Assembly: GCF_004358755.1 (NCBI RefSeq)
Contig: NZ_SMZY01000002.1
Location: 868,001 to 932,000 of the forward strand
Reading direction: 5' to 3'
Source of the DNA: Peribacillus frigoritolerans
Lineage (GTDB): Bacteria > Bacillota > Bacilli > Bacillales > Bacillaceae
Length of the DNA stretch: 64,000 nucleotides
Shown here piece after piece: positions 38,132-45,277 of the stretch. The position numbers and the translations under genes are program-made. The notes beneath the pieces are model-generated. The model ran no database searches. It saw only the letters and a program-made list of their open reading frames with translations, and was not told the origin of the DNA. Each line of letters opens with the position of its first letter. Position 1 is the first letter of the stretch.

Positions 38132-38248
38132 GCGCAGGCAGACAGATAAGGAACCGCCAATAAAGGCTCTTTTTGCCAATACTTTCGGATCCGTTTGGCC
38201 AAGGAGGTGAGCGATGAGCTAGACATCGAAGCGCAAAACTTCCTATAT
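38112..38248. repeat. Degenerate GCGCAAGCGCC palindromic repeat element, copy 1
   Basis: Begins GCGCAAGCGCC (38115-38125), has the internal piece CAGATAAG shared with the copy at 46980-47090, and ends near GATGAGCTAGACATCGAAGC. Such about 100-140-base palindromic elements recur between genes in many bacilli. This copy overlaps the 3' end and stop codon of amt and is partly decayed. Confidence 0.6.
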
Positions 38249-38310
38249 TAAAAATCCACAGCCTAAAAAGTAAATCAGAACGGTCCGTTTTGAGAAAACA
38301 GACTGAAAGG

Positions 38311-38355
38311 AAGCAGGCAATAGAGTCCGGTTGTGACTTTATTGCCTGTTTCTTA
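38311..38355 (+). terminator. Terminator upstream of the cruF unit
   Basis: Stem AAGCAGGCAATA/TATTGCCTGTTT with a 17-base loop followed by a T-rich tail. It ends the amt transcript. Confidence 0.75.
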
Positions 38356-38387
38356 TTGTTTAAATGAAAGGCACAGCGCATGTATTC

Positions 38388-38416
38388 TTGTGAATCACAC
38401 CCCTGTCTCCTATAAT
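38388..38416 (+). promoter_or_regulatory. SigA promoter of the cruF-acyltransferase-crtP unit
   Basis: TTGTGA (38388-38393), 17 bases, TATAAT (38411-38416). The -35 overlaps an 11-base perfect palindrome TGTGAATCACA (38389-38399), a possible regulator site. The start codon of the first gene is 25 bases after the -10. Confidence 0.75.
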
Positions 38417-38440
38417 CAAGGTAGAGAGAGGTGCGAAAAA

Positions 38441-39211
38441 ATGAAACTCGATCAATCCATCTATTATTTTTTTCTTTTTTGGTATGCATGCGGGGTTATT
38501 TTGCTTAGCTTTGATATTCTTCCTCCTGCCCTTGAATGGGCAAATGTCGTCTTTTTGATTGCAGCGGGGATCATCGGCGGCATTTATTTTATCCGCTCCT
38601 ACGGCCGGACGAAAGGACTTGCCATATCAGCACTAATCGTGTTTTTTTCCATTTTTGCTGAACATCTTGGGGTAGAGTACGGAATTTTGTTCGGAGATTA
38701 TTATTATACTCAGGATTTTGGTCCGAAGCTGATTGGCGTACCAATTGCAATCGGATTTGCATGGCTGATGGTTATTGCTTCTTCGCATGCCCTGGCAAAA
38801 GTCATTGCTTACAATCAAAATGTCATCCTATACGTGCTGACGGGATCATTTCTTGCAGTCCTGATGGATTTAATCATTGATCCAGTAGCTTATGAGGTAA
38901 AAGAATATTGGGTCTGGCAGGCTGAAAGCTTCTATTACAATATTCCCTTTTCAAATTTTGCAGGCTGGTTTATCGTGGCATTCATTCTTCACTTTGCCAT
39001 CTACCTTATCGTACATAAAGAAATTACAACCTATAATCTTTGGCACAGCAGAATGATTCTTGTTTTCGGATTGATTCAGGCTATGTTTATCTTACTTGCG
39101 CTGATTAATCAGCTTTGGCTTGCCGTCATTATGACAGCTTCGCTTACAGCCATTGCTTTGGCAGGCTATTATCTTTCACTAAAGAGGTTTAGACATGATC
39201 GGAGCCGCTAA
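38441..39211 (+). CDS. CruF/DUF422 carotenoid biosynthesis membrane protein
   Basis: The 256-residue protein has seven or so membrane helices, starting MKLDQSIYYFFLFWYACG. The conserved stretches EHLGVEYGILFGDYYYT near 65-81 and LMDLIIDPVAYEVKEYWVW near 141-159 match the DUF422 family, whose studied members (CruF) hydrate the terminal 1',2' double bond of acyclic carotenoids in cyanobacteria and deinococci. Its substrate here would be a C30 carotenoid, which is inference. GAGAGGTG precedes the ATG. First gene of a three-gene rightward unit; overlaps the next gene by 17 bases. Confidence 0.85.
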   Translation: MKLDQSIYYFFLFWYACGVILLSFDILPPALEWANVVFLIAAGIIGGIYFIRSYGRTKGLAISALIVFFSIFAEHLGVEYGILFGDYYYTQDFGPKLIGVPIAIGFAWLMVIASSHALAKVIAYNQNVILYVLTGSFLAVLMDLIIDPVAYEVKEYWVWQAESFYYNIPFSNFAGWFIVAFILHFAIYLIVHKEITTYNLWHSRMILVFGLIQAMFILLALINQLWLAVIMTASLTAIALAGYYLSLKRFRHDRSR

Positions 39212-39854
39212 AAATCCATATTTTGAAAAACTCTTTTTCATCTATAATCGCATGCTGTTTAAACGTCATTTTAACGGGATCTATACGGACAGCTGTGCAA
39301 ACATTCCCGATCAGGCCGTGATTTGCATGAATCACAGCACATGGTGGGACGGATTGCTGCTTTTTCATTGCAATCAGGCTAAGCTAAAACACGACATTTA
39401 TATTATGATGCATGAAAAGGGGCTCATCCAGTTCCCATTCTTTAAAAAGTTAGGTGCTTTCTCCGTTAACCGCGATAAACCTAAAGACATTGTGCTTTCT
39501 CTTCAATATGCAAATACGAAGCTCGGTGAAAACAAGTCCGTCTGCCTGTTTCCTCAGGGCGATGAAAAGCACATTGAGAAAAGGCCGCTCGGATTCTTGC
39601 CAGGCGCCATTTCCCTGCTTGAGAAAAATAAAGAGATCCCCATCTTGCCTGTGCTGTTTTTCTACTCATTTGGCAATCAAAAAAAACAGGATATTTTCGT
39701 CCGGATCTTGCCTCCCCTGTTTTATGATCAGCTTGATGGAAACACTCGCAAGGAAAAAAACGAACATTTCGAATGTTTCTTTACAAAAGAACTGGATGTT
39801 TTAAAACAGCAGGTCATGAATCAAGATACAAAGAACTTCGTTAATATATTATAG
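39195..39854 (+). CDS. Lysophospholipid/glycosyl acyltransferase family protein (PlsC-like), carotenoid locus
   Basis: The 219-residue acyltransferase has the catalytic NHSTWWDG motif (H-x4-D, residues 49-56), KKLGAFSVNRDKP near 86-98 and a third block LFPQGDEKH near 118-126. The family moves fatty acyl groups from acyl-CoA or ACP. Its place between cruF and a crtP-like gene suggests acylation of an oxidised or glycosylated carotenoid, similar in role to CrtO of staphyloxanthin synthesis though of a different family (inference). The ATG follows AAGAGG and overlaps the end of cruF. Confidence 0.85.
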   Translation: MIGAAKNPYFEKLFFIYNRMLFKRHFNGIYTDSCANIPDQAVICMNHSTWWDGLLLFHCNQAKLKHDIYIMMHEKGLIQFPFFKKLGAFSVNRDKPKDIVLSLQYANTKLGENKSVCLFPQGDEKHIEKRPLGFLPGAISLLEKNKEIPILPVLFFYSFGNQKKQDIFVRILPPLFYDQLDGNTRKEKNEHFECFFTKELDVLKQQVMNQDTKNFVNIL

Positions 39855-39881
39855 CTTTCAGTGTCAGAAAGGACGTTACGT

Positions 39882-41354
39882 ATGAAAAAAGCGGTCATTA
39901 TAGGAGCGGGCTTAGGCGGATTATCCGCTGCAATCACACTTGCAAGCCGAGGATTCAAGGTGGACGTATTCGAGAAAAACAGTCACGCCGGCGGAAAATT
40001 GATGCCGGTAGATCTTGGAGACTATCATTTTGATTTCGGCCCAAATACGATTACAATGCCGCAAGTGTTTGAGCGTGTTTTTTCAATTGCCGGCGAAAAG
40101 ATGCAGGACTATATCGAAATGATAAAGCTTGATGTTCATACAAGGAATGCGTTCGAAAACGGCGCCGTGTTTGATTTTACAAGCCGGGCGGCAGCCATGA
40201 AAAAACAGCTTGAGACAGCAGATCCATTTGCTGCAGAGCATTATGATTCGTTTTTAGAAGAGATTACAAGACTCTACAAATTGTCAGAAACCCATTTTTT
40301 TCCTAAGATGTTCGAATCCTTTACAGACTATTTGTCTCCTTCTCTCGGAACTGCTCTTCTCAAGGTAAGACCGCTTGAATCCATGCACCATTTTTTCAGC
40401 CGCTATTTTAAGAATCCTGATATTATAAAAGCATTTGACCGTTATGCGACTTACATTGGCTCCTCACCCTATATTTCACCTGCCACATTCGCTATGATTG
40501 CCTATTTGGAACTTTTACAGGGAGTCTTTTATGTCAAAGGCGGCAATGTAAAAATGGCTGAAGCTTATTTGACAATAGCTGAGAAACTTGGGGTTCAGTT
40601 TCATTTTAACAGTGAAGTTATGAAAATAGATGTTGAAAACAAGCGCGCGAGCTGCGCAATGCTTTCAGACGGACAGCGAATTACGGCAGATGAATTTGTT
40701 ATGAATGCTGACTTGCTTGAAGCTTATCCAAATCTCGTCCGCGAACAGGATCGGCCAAATTTCACCACAGGTAAACGCGACCGTTACCAGCCGTCCATCT
40801 CAGCATTCGTCATACTGGCAGGATTAACGATTCGCAATCCGCAATTGCTTCACCATAATGTCTTTTTTTCAGAAGACTATGAAACAGAGTTCCGTGAATT
40901 GTTTTCAGATCATCAATATAGCGAAACTCCTACCATCTATATCAGTAATTCTTCCTATAGTGACCGAACTGTTTCCCCGCATGGAGACAACCTGTTTATC
41001 CTTGTCAATGCTCCTGCGCTGACTAAAGAAGGCACGCTTGTTATTCACGAAGAAGAGTACAAAGAACGAATTTATGATCTATTGGAAAAAAAAGGCGTGC
41101 AAATTCGCGGACATCTTGCATGTGAGCGCATCATTACTCCGCTTGAGATATCAAAAACGTTTGGGGCCTACCGCGGGGCATTGTATGGTATATCTGCCAA
41201 CAGGAAAATAGATGCTTTTCTTCGCCCCAGCAACTTTGCAAAGGATATTAAAAATCTCTCCTTCGTAGGCGGAAGCACGCATCCAGGAGGCGGATCGCCT
41301 ATGGTGACGTTAAGCGGAATCAATGTTGGTGAGGCTTTAGCAAAAAGATATTGA
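39882..41354 (+). CDS. CrtP-like carotenoid oxidase/desaturase (third CrtN paralogue)
   Basis: The 490-residue FAD enzyme has the dinucleotide-binding start MKKAVIIGAGLGGLSAAITL, an acidic beta2 end VDVFEKN and GGK near 42-44. The C-terminal carotenoid-oxidoreductase signature NLSFVGGSTHPGGGSPMV lies near 458-475. Its motifs GSTHPGGGSPMVTLSG and PNTITMPQVFERVF look closer to staphylococcal CrtP (diaponeurosporene oxidase) than to CrtN, so it may oxidise the end methyl group. ATG 39882 is preceded by AGAAAGGA; an upstream GTG has none. Confidence 0.85.
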   Translation: MKKAVIIGAGLGGLSAAITLASRGFKVDVFEKNSHAGGKLMPVDLGDYHFDFGPNTITMPQVFERVFSIAGEKMQDYIEMIKLDVHTRNAFENGAVFDFTSRAAAMKKQLETADPFAAEHYDSFLEEITRLYKLSETHFFPKMFESFTDYLSPSLGTALLKVRPLESMHHFFSRYFKNPDIIKAFDRYATYIGSSPYISPATFAMIAYLELLQGVFYVKGGNVKMAEAYLTIAEKLGVQFHFNSEVMKIDVENKRASCAMLSDGQRITADEFVMNADLLEAYPNLVREQDRPNFTTGKRDRYQPSISAFVILAGLTIRNPQLLHHNVFFSEDYETEFRELFSDHQYSETPTIYISNSSYSDRTVSPHGDNLFILVNAPALTKEGTLVIHEEEYKERIYDLLEKKGVQIRGHLACERIITPLEISKTFGAYRGALYGISANRKIDAFLRPSNFAKDIKNLSFVGGSTHPGGGSPMVTLSGINVGEALAKRY

Positions 41355-41368
41355 ACGGCTTTATGAAA

Positions 41369-41422
41369 GAGGCGCTGTCCAAAAAGTCATTTTTTACTGA
41401 CTTATTGGACAGCCCCTCCTTT
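41369..41422. terminator. Terminator after the crtP-like gene
   Basis: Arms GAGGCGCTGTCCAA and TTGGACAGCCCCTC pair with one mismatch around a 22-base loop, followed by a T-rich tail. Confidence 0.82.
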
Positions 41423-41472
41423 TGGACCTTGCCCCATCAAAAGTGGCAGCACTACAGAGAGCTCTTTTCTCT

Positions 41473-42291
41473 CTATTGCTTCTGTTCCATCCATTCAGGC
41501 TTTTCGAATCCTTCAAAATCTTTATCAATTGCTTTTTCAAATCCCGCAGATTGAACAACTTCCTTAATATCTTCAGCAATCTCTGAATCTGCATCTTTCG
41601 TATTCATTACGACACGGTTGCGGTGCACATCATTCATAGCCTCCAGCTGAACTGCGTCTGCAAGATTCATTTTCGCAGCTAAAGCAAAATTTCCCGGTAC
41701 TGCGGACAAATCTGTATCCTCCACTGCTCTCGGCAATTGGGCAGCTTCTACAGGAACGAATGTTAATTTTTTCGGATTTTTGGTCACATCTTTTTCAGAT
41801 ACCTGGATTGGGCTCACGTCTTCATTCAGCTCGACTAATCCGCCATCTTTCAAGATCTGAAGAGCACGCGCAGCATTCGTCGGATCATTTGGAATGGCAA
41901 CAGTTGCGCCCTCCTTCACTTCACCGAGTGATTTGACTTTATTAGAATAAATCCCCATTGGAGCAGTAGGCACTGTAATCACTTCAGATAAATCCAATTT
42001 GCTTTGTTTTGCGAAAGTTTCCATATAGATTTTATGCTGAAACAAATTGGCATCAAGCTCATCATTGCCCAGCGCCTGATTTGGCTGGATGTAATCATTG
42101 AATTGAACAACCTCAACGTCGTAGCCTTTTTGTTCAAGCCCCGGTTTGATAGCCAGTTCAACCATGTCTGTGTAAGGTCCTGCTGAAGCTCCTATTTTAA
42201 TGCTTTTCTTTTCTCCTTCTGCTCCTTCTGCACCGCAAGCAGATAAGACTCCCATAACTAGTACAATAAGTGCTAAAACGAATTTTTTCAT
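41473..42291 (-). CDS. metQ: MetQ-type methionine-binding lipoprotein (orphan)
   Basis: The 272-residue NlpA/MetQ family lipoprotein has signal peptide MKKFVLALIVLVMGVLSAC (lipobox Cys 19), then KIGASAGPYTDMVE near 29-42, ELDANLFQHKIYM near 86-98 and the binding-site region IPNDPTNAARALQIL near 130-144. It should capture methionine for an ABC importer, but no metN ATPase or metP permease gene is adjacent. ATG 42291 follows AGGAGGAG. Its own S-box riboswitch, just upstream, supports the methionine role. It interrupts the carotenoid locus. Confidence 0.92.
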   Translation of the reverse strand: MKKFVLALIVLVMGVLSACGAEGAEGEKKSIKIGASAGPYTDMVELAIKPGLEQKGYDVEVVQFNDYIQPNQALGNDELDANLFQHKIYMETFAKQSKLDLSEVITVPTAPMGIYSNKVKSLGEVKEGATVAIPNDPTNAARALQILKDGGLVELNEDVSPIQVSEKDVTKNPKKLTFVPVEAAQLPRAVEDTDLSAVPGNFALAAKMNLADAVQLEAMNDVHRNRVVMNTKDADSEIAEDIKEVVQSAGFEKAIDKDFEGFEKPEWMEQKQ

Positions 42292-42316
42292 TCTTTCTCC
42301 TCCTATTTTCCCACAC

Positions 42317-42467
42317 AAAAAAATTCCCCTTTCATTCAGAAAGAGGAATCGTATGTATGACGACTTATCTTCCAGAATGAACAATCATTCTGCAGGATTT
42401 AGCACCGTTCCATTTAAGGAGGTTGCCGGACTTCGCAGGGCCTGTTCCCTCAGTCTCTCTTGATAAG
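42317..42467 (-). promoter_or_regulatory. SAM-I (S-box) riboswitch upstream of metQ
   Basis: Leftward, the aptamer (42467-42364) is closed by CTTATC/GATAAG and has GACTGAGGGAACAGGCCC, CCGGCAACC and ACGGTGCTAAATCCTGC, the conserved S-box pieces. The terminator ATTCCTCTTTC/GAAAGGGGAAT plus T7 (42350-42317) follows, so SAM should switch metQ off. Confidence 0.95.
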
Positions 42468-42566
42468 CAAGCTATTAAATTTGAATAATGTAATCTTAAA
42501 CTGTATATTCCAATCTGTCAATCACTATTTTAGAATAATCAAAATAGTGAGATTAAAAACCGCCAA

Positions 42567-42594
42567 AACCACCGTCCCGATGAAGACGGTGGTT
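42567..42594. other. Hairpin at the border of the minisatellite
   Basis: Perfect 10-bp stem AACCACCGTC/GACGGTGGTT with an eight-base loop. For the leftward crt transcript it would form after the tandem repeats and may be its terminator; leftward it is followed by TTGGCGGTTTTT. Confidence 0.6.
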
Positions 42595-42609
42595 CAGCTA
42601 TCAGGTCAG

Positions 42610-42921
42610 CTGCTTTTGCTGCACTTTACCCTTTGACCCTGACCGAGTTTGTGCTGTTAAACTGCTTTTACTGCACTTTACCCTTAATACCTGACCGAGT
42701 TTGTACTGCTAAACTGCTTTTACTGCACTTTCCCCTTAATACCTGACCGAGTTTGTACTGCTAAACTGCTTTTACTGCACTTTCCCCTTAATACCAGACC
42801 AAGTTTGTGCTGCTAAACTGCTTTTACTGCACTTTTCGCTTAATACCAGACCAAGTTTGTGCTGCTAAACTGCTTTTACTGCACTTTACCCTTAATACCC
42901 CACCAAGTTTGTGCTGCTGAC
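42610..42921. repeat. Minisatellite: six tandem 52-bp units
   Basis: Units start at 42610, 42662, 42714, 42766, 42818 and 42870 with exactly 52-base periodicity; the last lacks one base. Each unit opens CTGCTTTTACTGCACTTT and ends near TGCTGCTAAA. Units 2 and 3 differ by one base, and 4-6 form a second subgroup with CAAGTTTGTGCTG, so the array grew by local duplication. There is no open reading frame through it. It lies in the 3' region of crtM, before the metQ leader. Confidence 0.95.
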
Positions 42922-42975
42922 TGCGTATACAGCACCAGCCTCATAGGTTCTGGCTGCCGCAGTGCCAATTCAGAA

Positions 42976-43809
42976 TCAGATCTGCGATAGTATGGCATGT
43001 TTTTCTTCATTCGACACAAAATTCCGCTCTCCGAAAACATCGTAGTCATTCAGACGGATTTTGTTAAGTATGGCTCTGTAAAAGTGTCCGGCTGCTTTTA
43101 CAGGGGCGCGAGCATGGATAGGATACTCATTCATTGTCAGCATCGCTGTATCATACTGTTTCTCCGCTTCTGCGGCAAGATGCTCCCATACACTGATGAA
43201 TTCTGGAGTAACGGTCTGCTTCTGCAGATCCATCTCAGTCAGGTGATGCTTTTGCATAATATCTTTTGGGAGATAAATCCGGTCTCGTCCAAGATCCTCA
43301 CCGATGTCACGGAGGATATTCGTCAGCTGCATGCCAAGTCCGAGTGCAATCGCCCCTTCTCTAAGAACCGCTATCTTTCTAGGCGCCAAAATGGGCAGAA
43401 GCATTAGACCGACAGTGCTTGCTACGTGATAAGAATAGTCCAGCACTTCGTCCATAGAGTGATAGCGGATTTTCACAAGGTCCATACCCTGTCCTTTTAT
43501 CATATCCCGGAAGGCCTGAATATCCATTTCATATTGTTTGAATGTATCGTGAAGGGCAACCCACATAAAGTTTTCATGAGAAAAACTGCCTTTTAGAAAA
43601 CCTTCGAATTCTTCCTGAAATTCCCTGAGCTCTTCTTTAGGTTTTTTTCCTTCATCAACGATATCATCTACGATTCTGCAAAAAGCATATACTGCCCAGA
43701 CAGCTTTCCTCTTTTTAGAGGGAAGGAGGGAAAAAGCTTTATAGAAAGTTTTAGAATGATGCTGAATGACTTCTTCACATTGTTTATAGGCAAGGTTTAA
43801 ATCAACCAC
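42976..43809 (-). CDS. crtM: Dehydrosqualene/squalene/phytoene synthase (CrtM)
   Basis: The 277-residue isoprenoid synthase condenses two farnesyl diphosphates to a C30 chain. The two Mg-diphosphate motifs are intact: FCRIVDDIVDE near 43-53 and LRDIGEDLGRDRIYLP near 162-177. Start GTG 43809 (MVDLNLAYKQCEEVI) overlaps the end of the preceding crtN by eight bases, so the three genes form one leftward operon. The C30 rather than C40 assignment rests on the CrtN-type desaturases beside it. In B. subtilis the equivalent place near asnO holds yisP, a CrtM homologue. Confidence 0.92.
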   Translation of the reverse strand: MVDLNLAYKQCEEVIQHHSKTFYKAFSLLPSKKRKAVWAVYAFCRIVDDIVDEGKKPKEELREFQEEFEGFLKGSFSHENFMWVALHDTFKQYEMDIQAFRDMIKGQGMDLVKIRYHSMDEVLDYSYHVASTVGLMLLPILAPRKIAVLREGAIALGLGMQLTNILRDIGEDLGRDRIYLPKDIMQKHHLTEMDLQKQTVTPEFISVWEHLAAEAEKQYDTAMLTMNEYPIHARAPVKAAGHFYRAILNKIRLNDYDVFGERNFVSNEEKHAILSQI

Positions 43810-45277
43810 TCAAACTCACTCCTTCACTCTCTTTGTTCTCATGATCTGACAGGATGGCTGATACCATCAATTTCGCCCCCTGCATCACAATCGGCACACC
43901 GCCTCCCGGATGAATGGATGCTCCCGCTGCATATACATTTGACAGCTTCGAAGGCTTTACCTGGGGTCTGAAAACGCCTGATTGGAATAAGGAAGGCGCA
44001 ATGCCAAAGCTTCCTCCCTGAAATAGACCTTCCATCTCTTTATCTTCAGGTGTACGCACCTTCATCCATTGAATGGATTCTCTGAGTCCAGGGAACCCCC
44101 GCTCCTCAAGCTGACCGATCATTTTTTCGATAAAGCTCTTTTGTTCCTTCCAATTGATGCTGCTTCCGGAAGGAACGGGAATTAACGCATAGAGCACTCC
44201 ATGACCTTCAGGTGCAAGCGAAGGATCGATTACAGAAGGATGAAATGCATAAAAGGACGGATCTGAAGGAACTTCTTTAGTAACAAAAATTTCTTTCATA
44301 TGCTGATTAAAATCTGAACCCATAAAAAACTGATGAACAAGTGCATCCTTGTATACTTTGTTTAAGCCGAAATAAAGCATGACGCAGCTTGATGACGGCG
44401 TATAGTTTCGGGGCGGCATTGATTCTTGTGCAATCAGCTTGGATGCTCCGGGAAAATCTCCATTTAAAACAAAGGAATCTGCTTTTATCACATTGCCGTT
44501 AACAATTAGTCCCTCTGCTTTTTCGCCGTCTGATAAAACTCTTTCAACATTCGCGTTCTTTACAATTTCTACACCCTGTTTTAAAAGTTCTTTTTCTAAA
44601 ACGGTGACAAGGCTTGCATAACCGCCTTTTAAATAATAGATTCCATGCTGATGCTCGCTGAATGAGATGAGTGAGTACAGAGCGGGAGAATCAAGAGGAT
44701 TGCCGCCTATATACAGCGTCTGAAGAGAGTAAGCCTGCCTGATCTTTTCATCCTGAAAATAAGCTTTGAGTGAGTTATTCACTGATTTATAAGCCTTCAG
44801 CTGCATAAGCGTCTGCAAGTTATGCCGCGTCCAGAACGTGCGCTTGTCATGAAATGACTTCTCAAGGAATTTTGACTTTCCAAGCTGAAACCGAATCTCC
44901 ATATCTTTCATAAACGTTCGGAACCCGTCTTCATTTCCGGGAAAATTTTCGCTTATTTCCTGAAGCTGGCGTTCTGCAGAATTGTATTTCGTATAAGACG
45001 CACCATCTTTAAACTGCAGTTTATACAATGGATTAATATTAATTAATTCGTACTGATCATCTGATACTCCTGCCTCTTGCAGAATCTCCGTGAGCATTTC
45101 AGGCAAAAGGACAATCGTCGGTCCTTCATCGATCCTGTATCCTTGTTCCTCTACAAAAGCTAACCTGCCGCCAAGCTTGTTCCTTTTTTCAAAGATCGTG
45201 ACATCATATCCGTGTTTCCTGAGCATCAGCGCTGATATCAGACCGCCGATCCCGCCGCCCGCAATCGCTATTTTCAT
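43802..45277 (-). CDS. crtN: CrtN-like diapophytoene desaturase paralogue 2
   Basis: The 491-residue FAD-dependent carotene desaturase starts MKIAIAGGGIGGLISALML (Rossmann motif), with the acidic end VTIFEKR, and has the C-terminal signature VYAAGASIHPGGGVPIVMQG near 452-471. It inserts double bonds in, or oxidises, the C30 backbone made by CrtM. It overlaps the upstream paralogue by four bases (ATGA-type) and crtM by eight. Which of the two CrtN copies does the four-step desaturation cannot be decided from sequence. Confidence 0.88.
   Translation of the reverse strand: MKIAIAGGGIGGLISALMLRKHGYDVTIFEKRNKLGGRLAFVEEQGYRIDEGPTIVLLPEMLTEILQEAGVSDDQYELININPLYKLQFKDGASYTKYNSAERQLQEISENFPGNEDGFRTFMKDMEIRFQLGKSKFLEKSFHDKRTFWTRHNLQTLMQLKAYKSVNNSLKAYFQDEKIRQAYSLQTLYIGGNPLDSPALYSLISFSEHQHGIYYLKGGYASLVTVLEKELLKQGVEIVKNANVERVLSDGEKAEGLIVNGNVIKADSFVLNGDFPGASKLIAQESMPPRNYTPSSSCVMLYFGLNKVYKDALVHQFFMGSDFNQHMKEIFVTKEVPSDPSFYAFHPSVIDPSLAPEGHGVLYALIPVPSGSSINWKEQKSFIEKMIGQLEERGFPGLRESIQWMKVRTPEDKEMEGLFQGGSFGIAPSLFQSGVFRPQVKPSKLSNVYAAGASIHPGGGVPIVMQGAKLMVSAILSDHENKESEGVSLSG

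Noticed and set aside
42610-42921. Possible CRISPR array
   Set aside because: The 52-base units are contiguous and similar throughout, with no unique spacers between constant repeats and no cas genes nearby.
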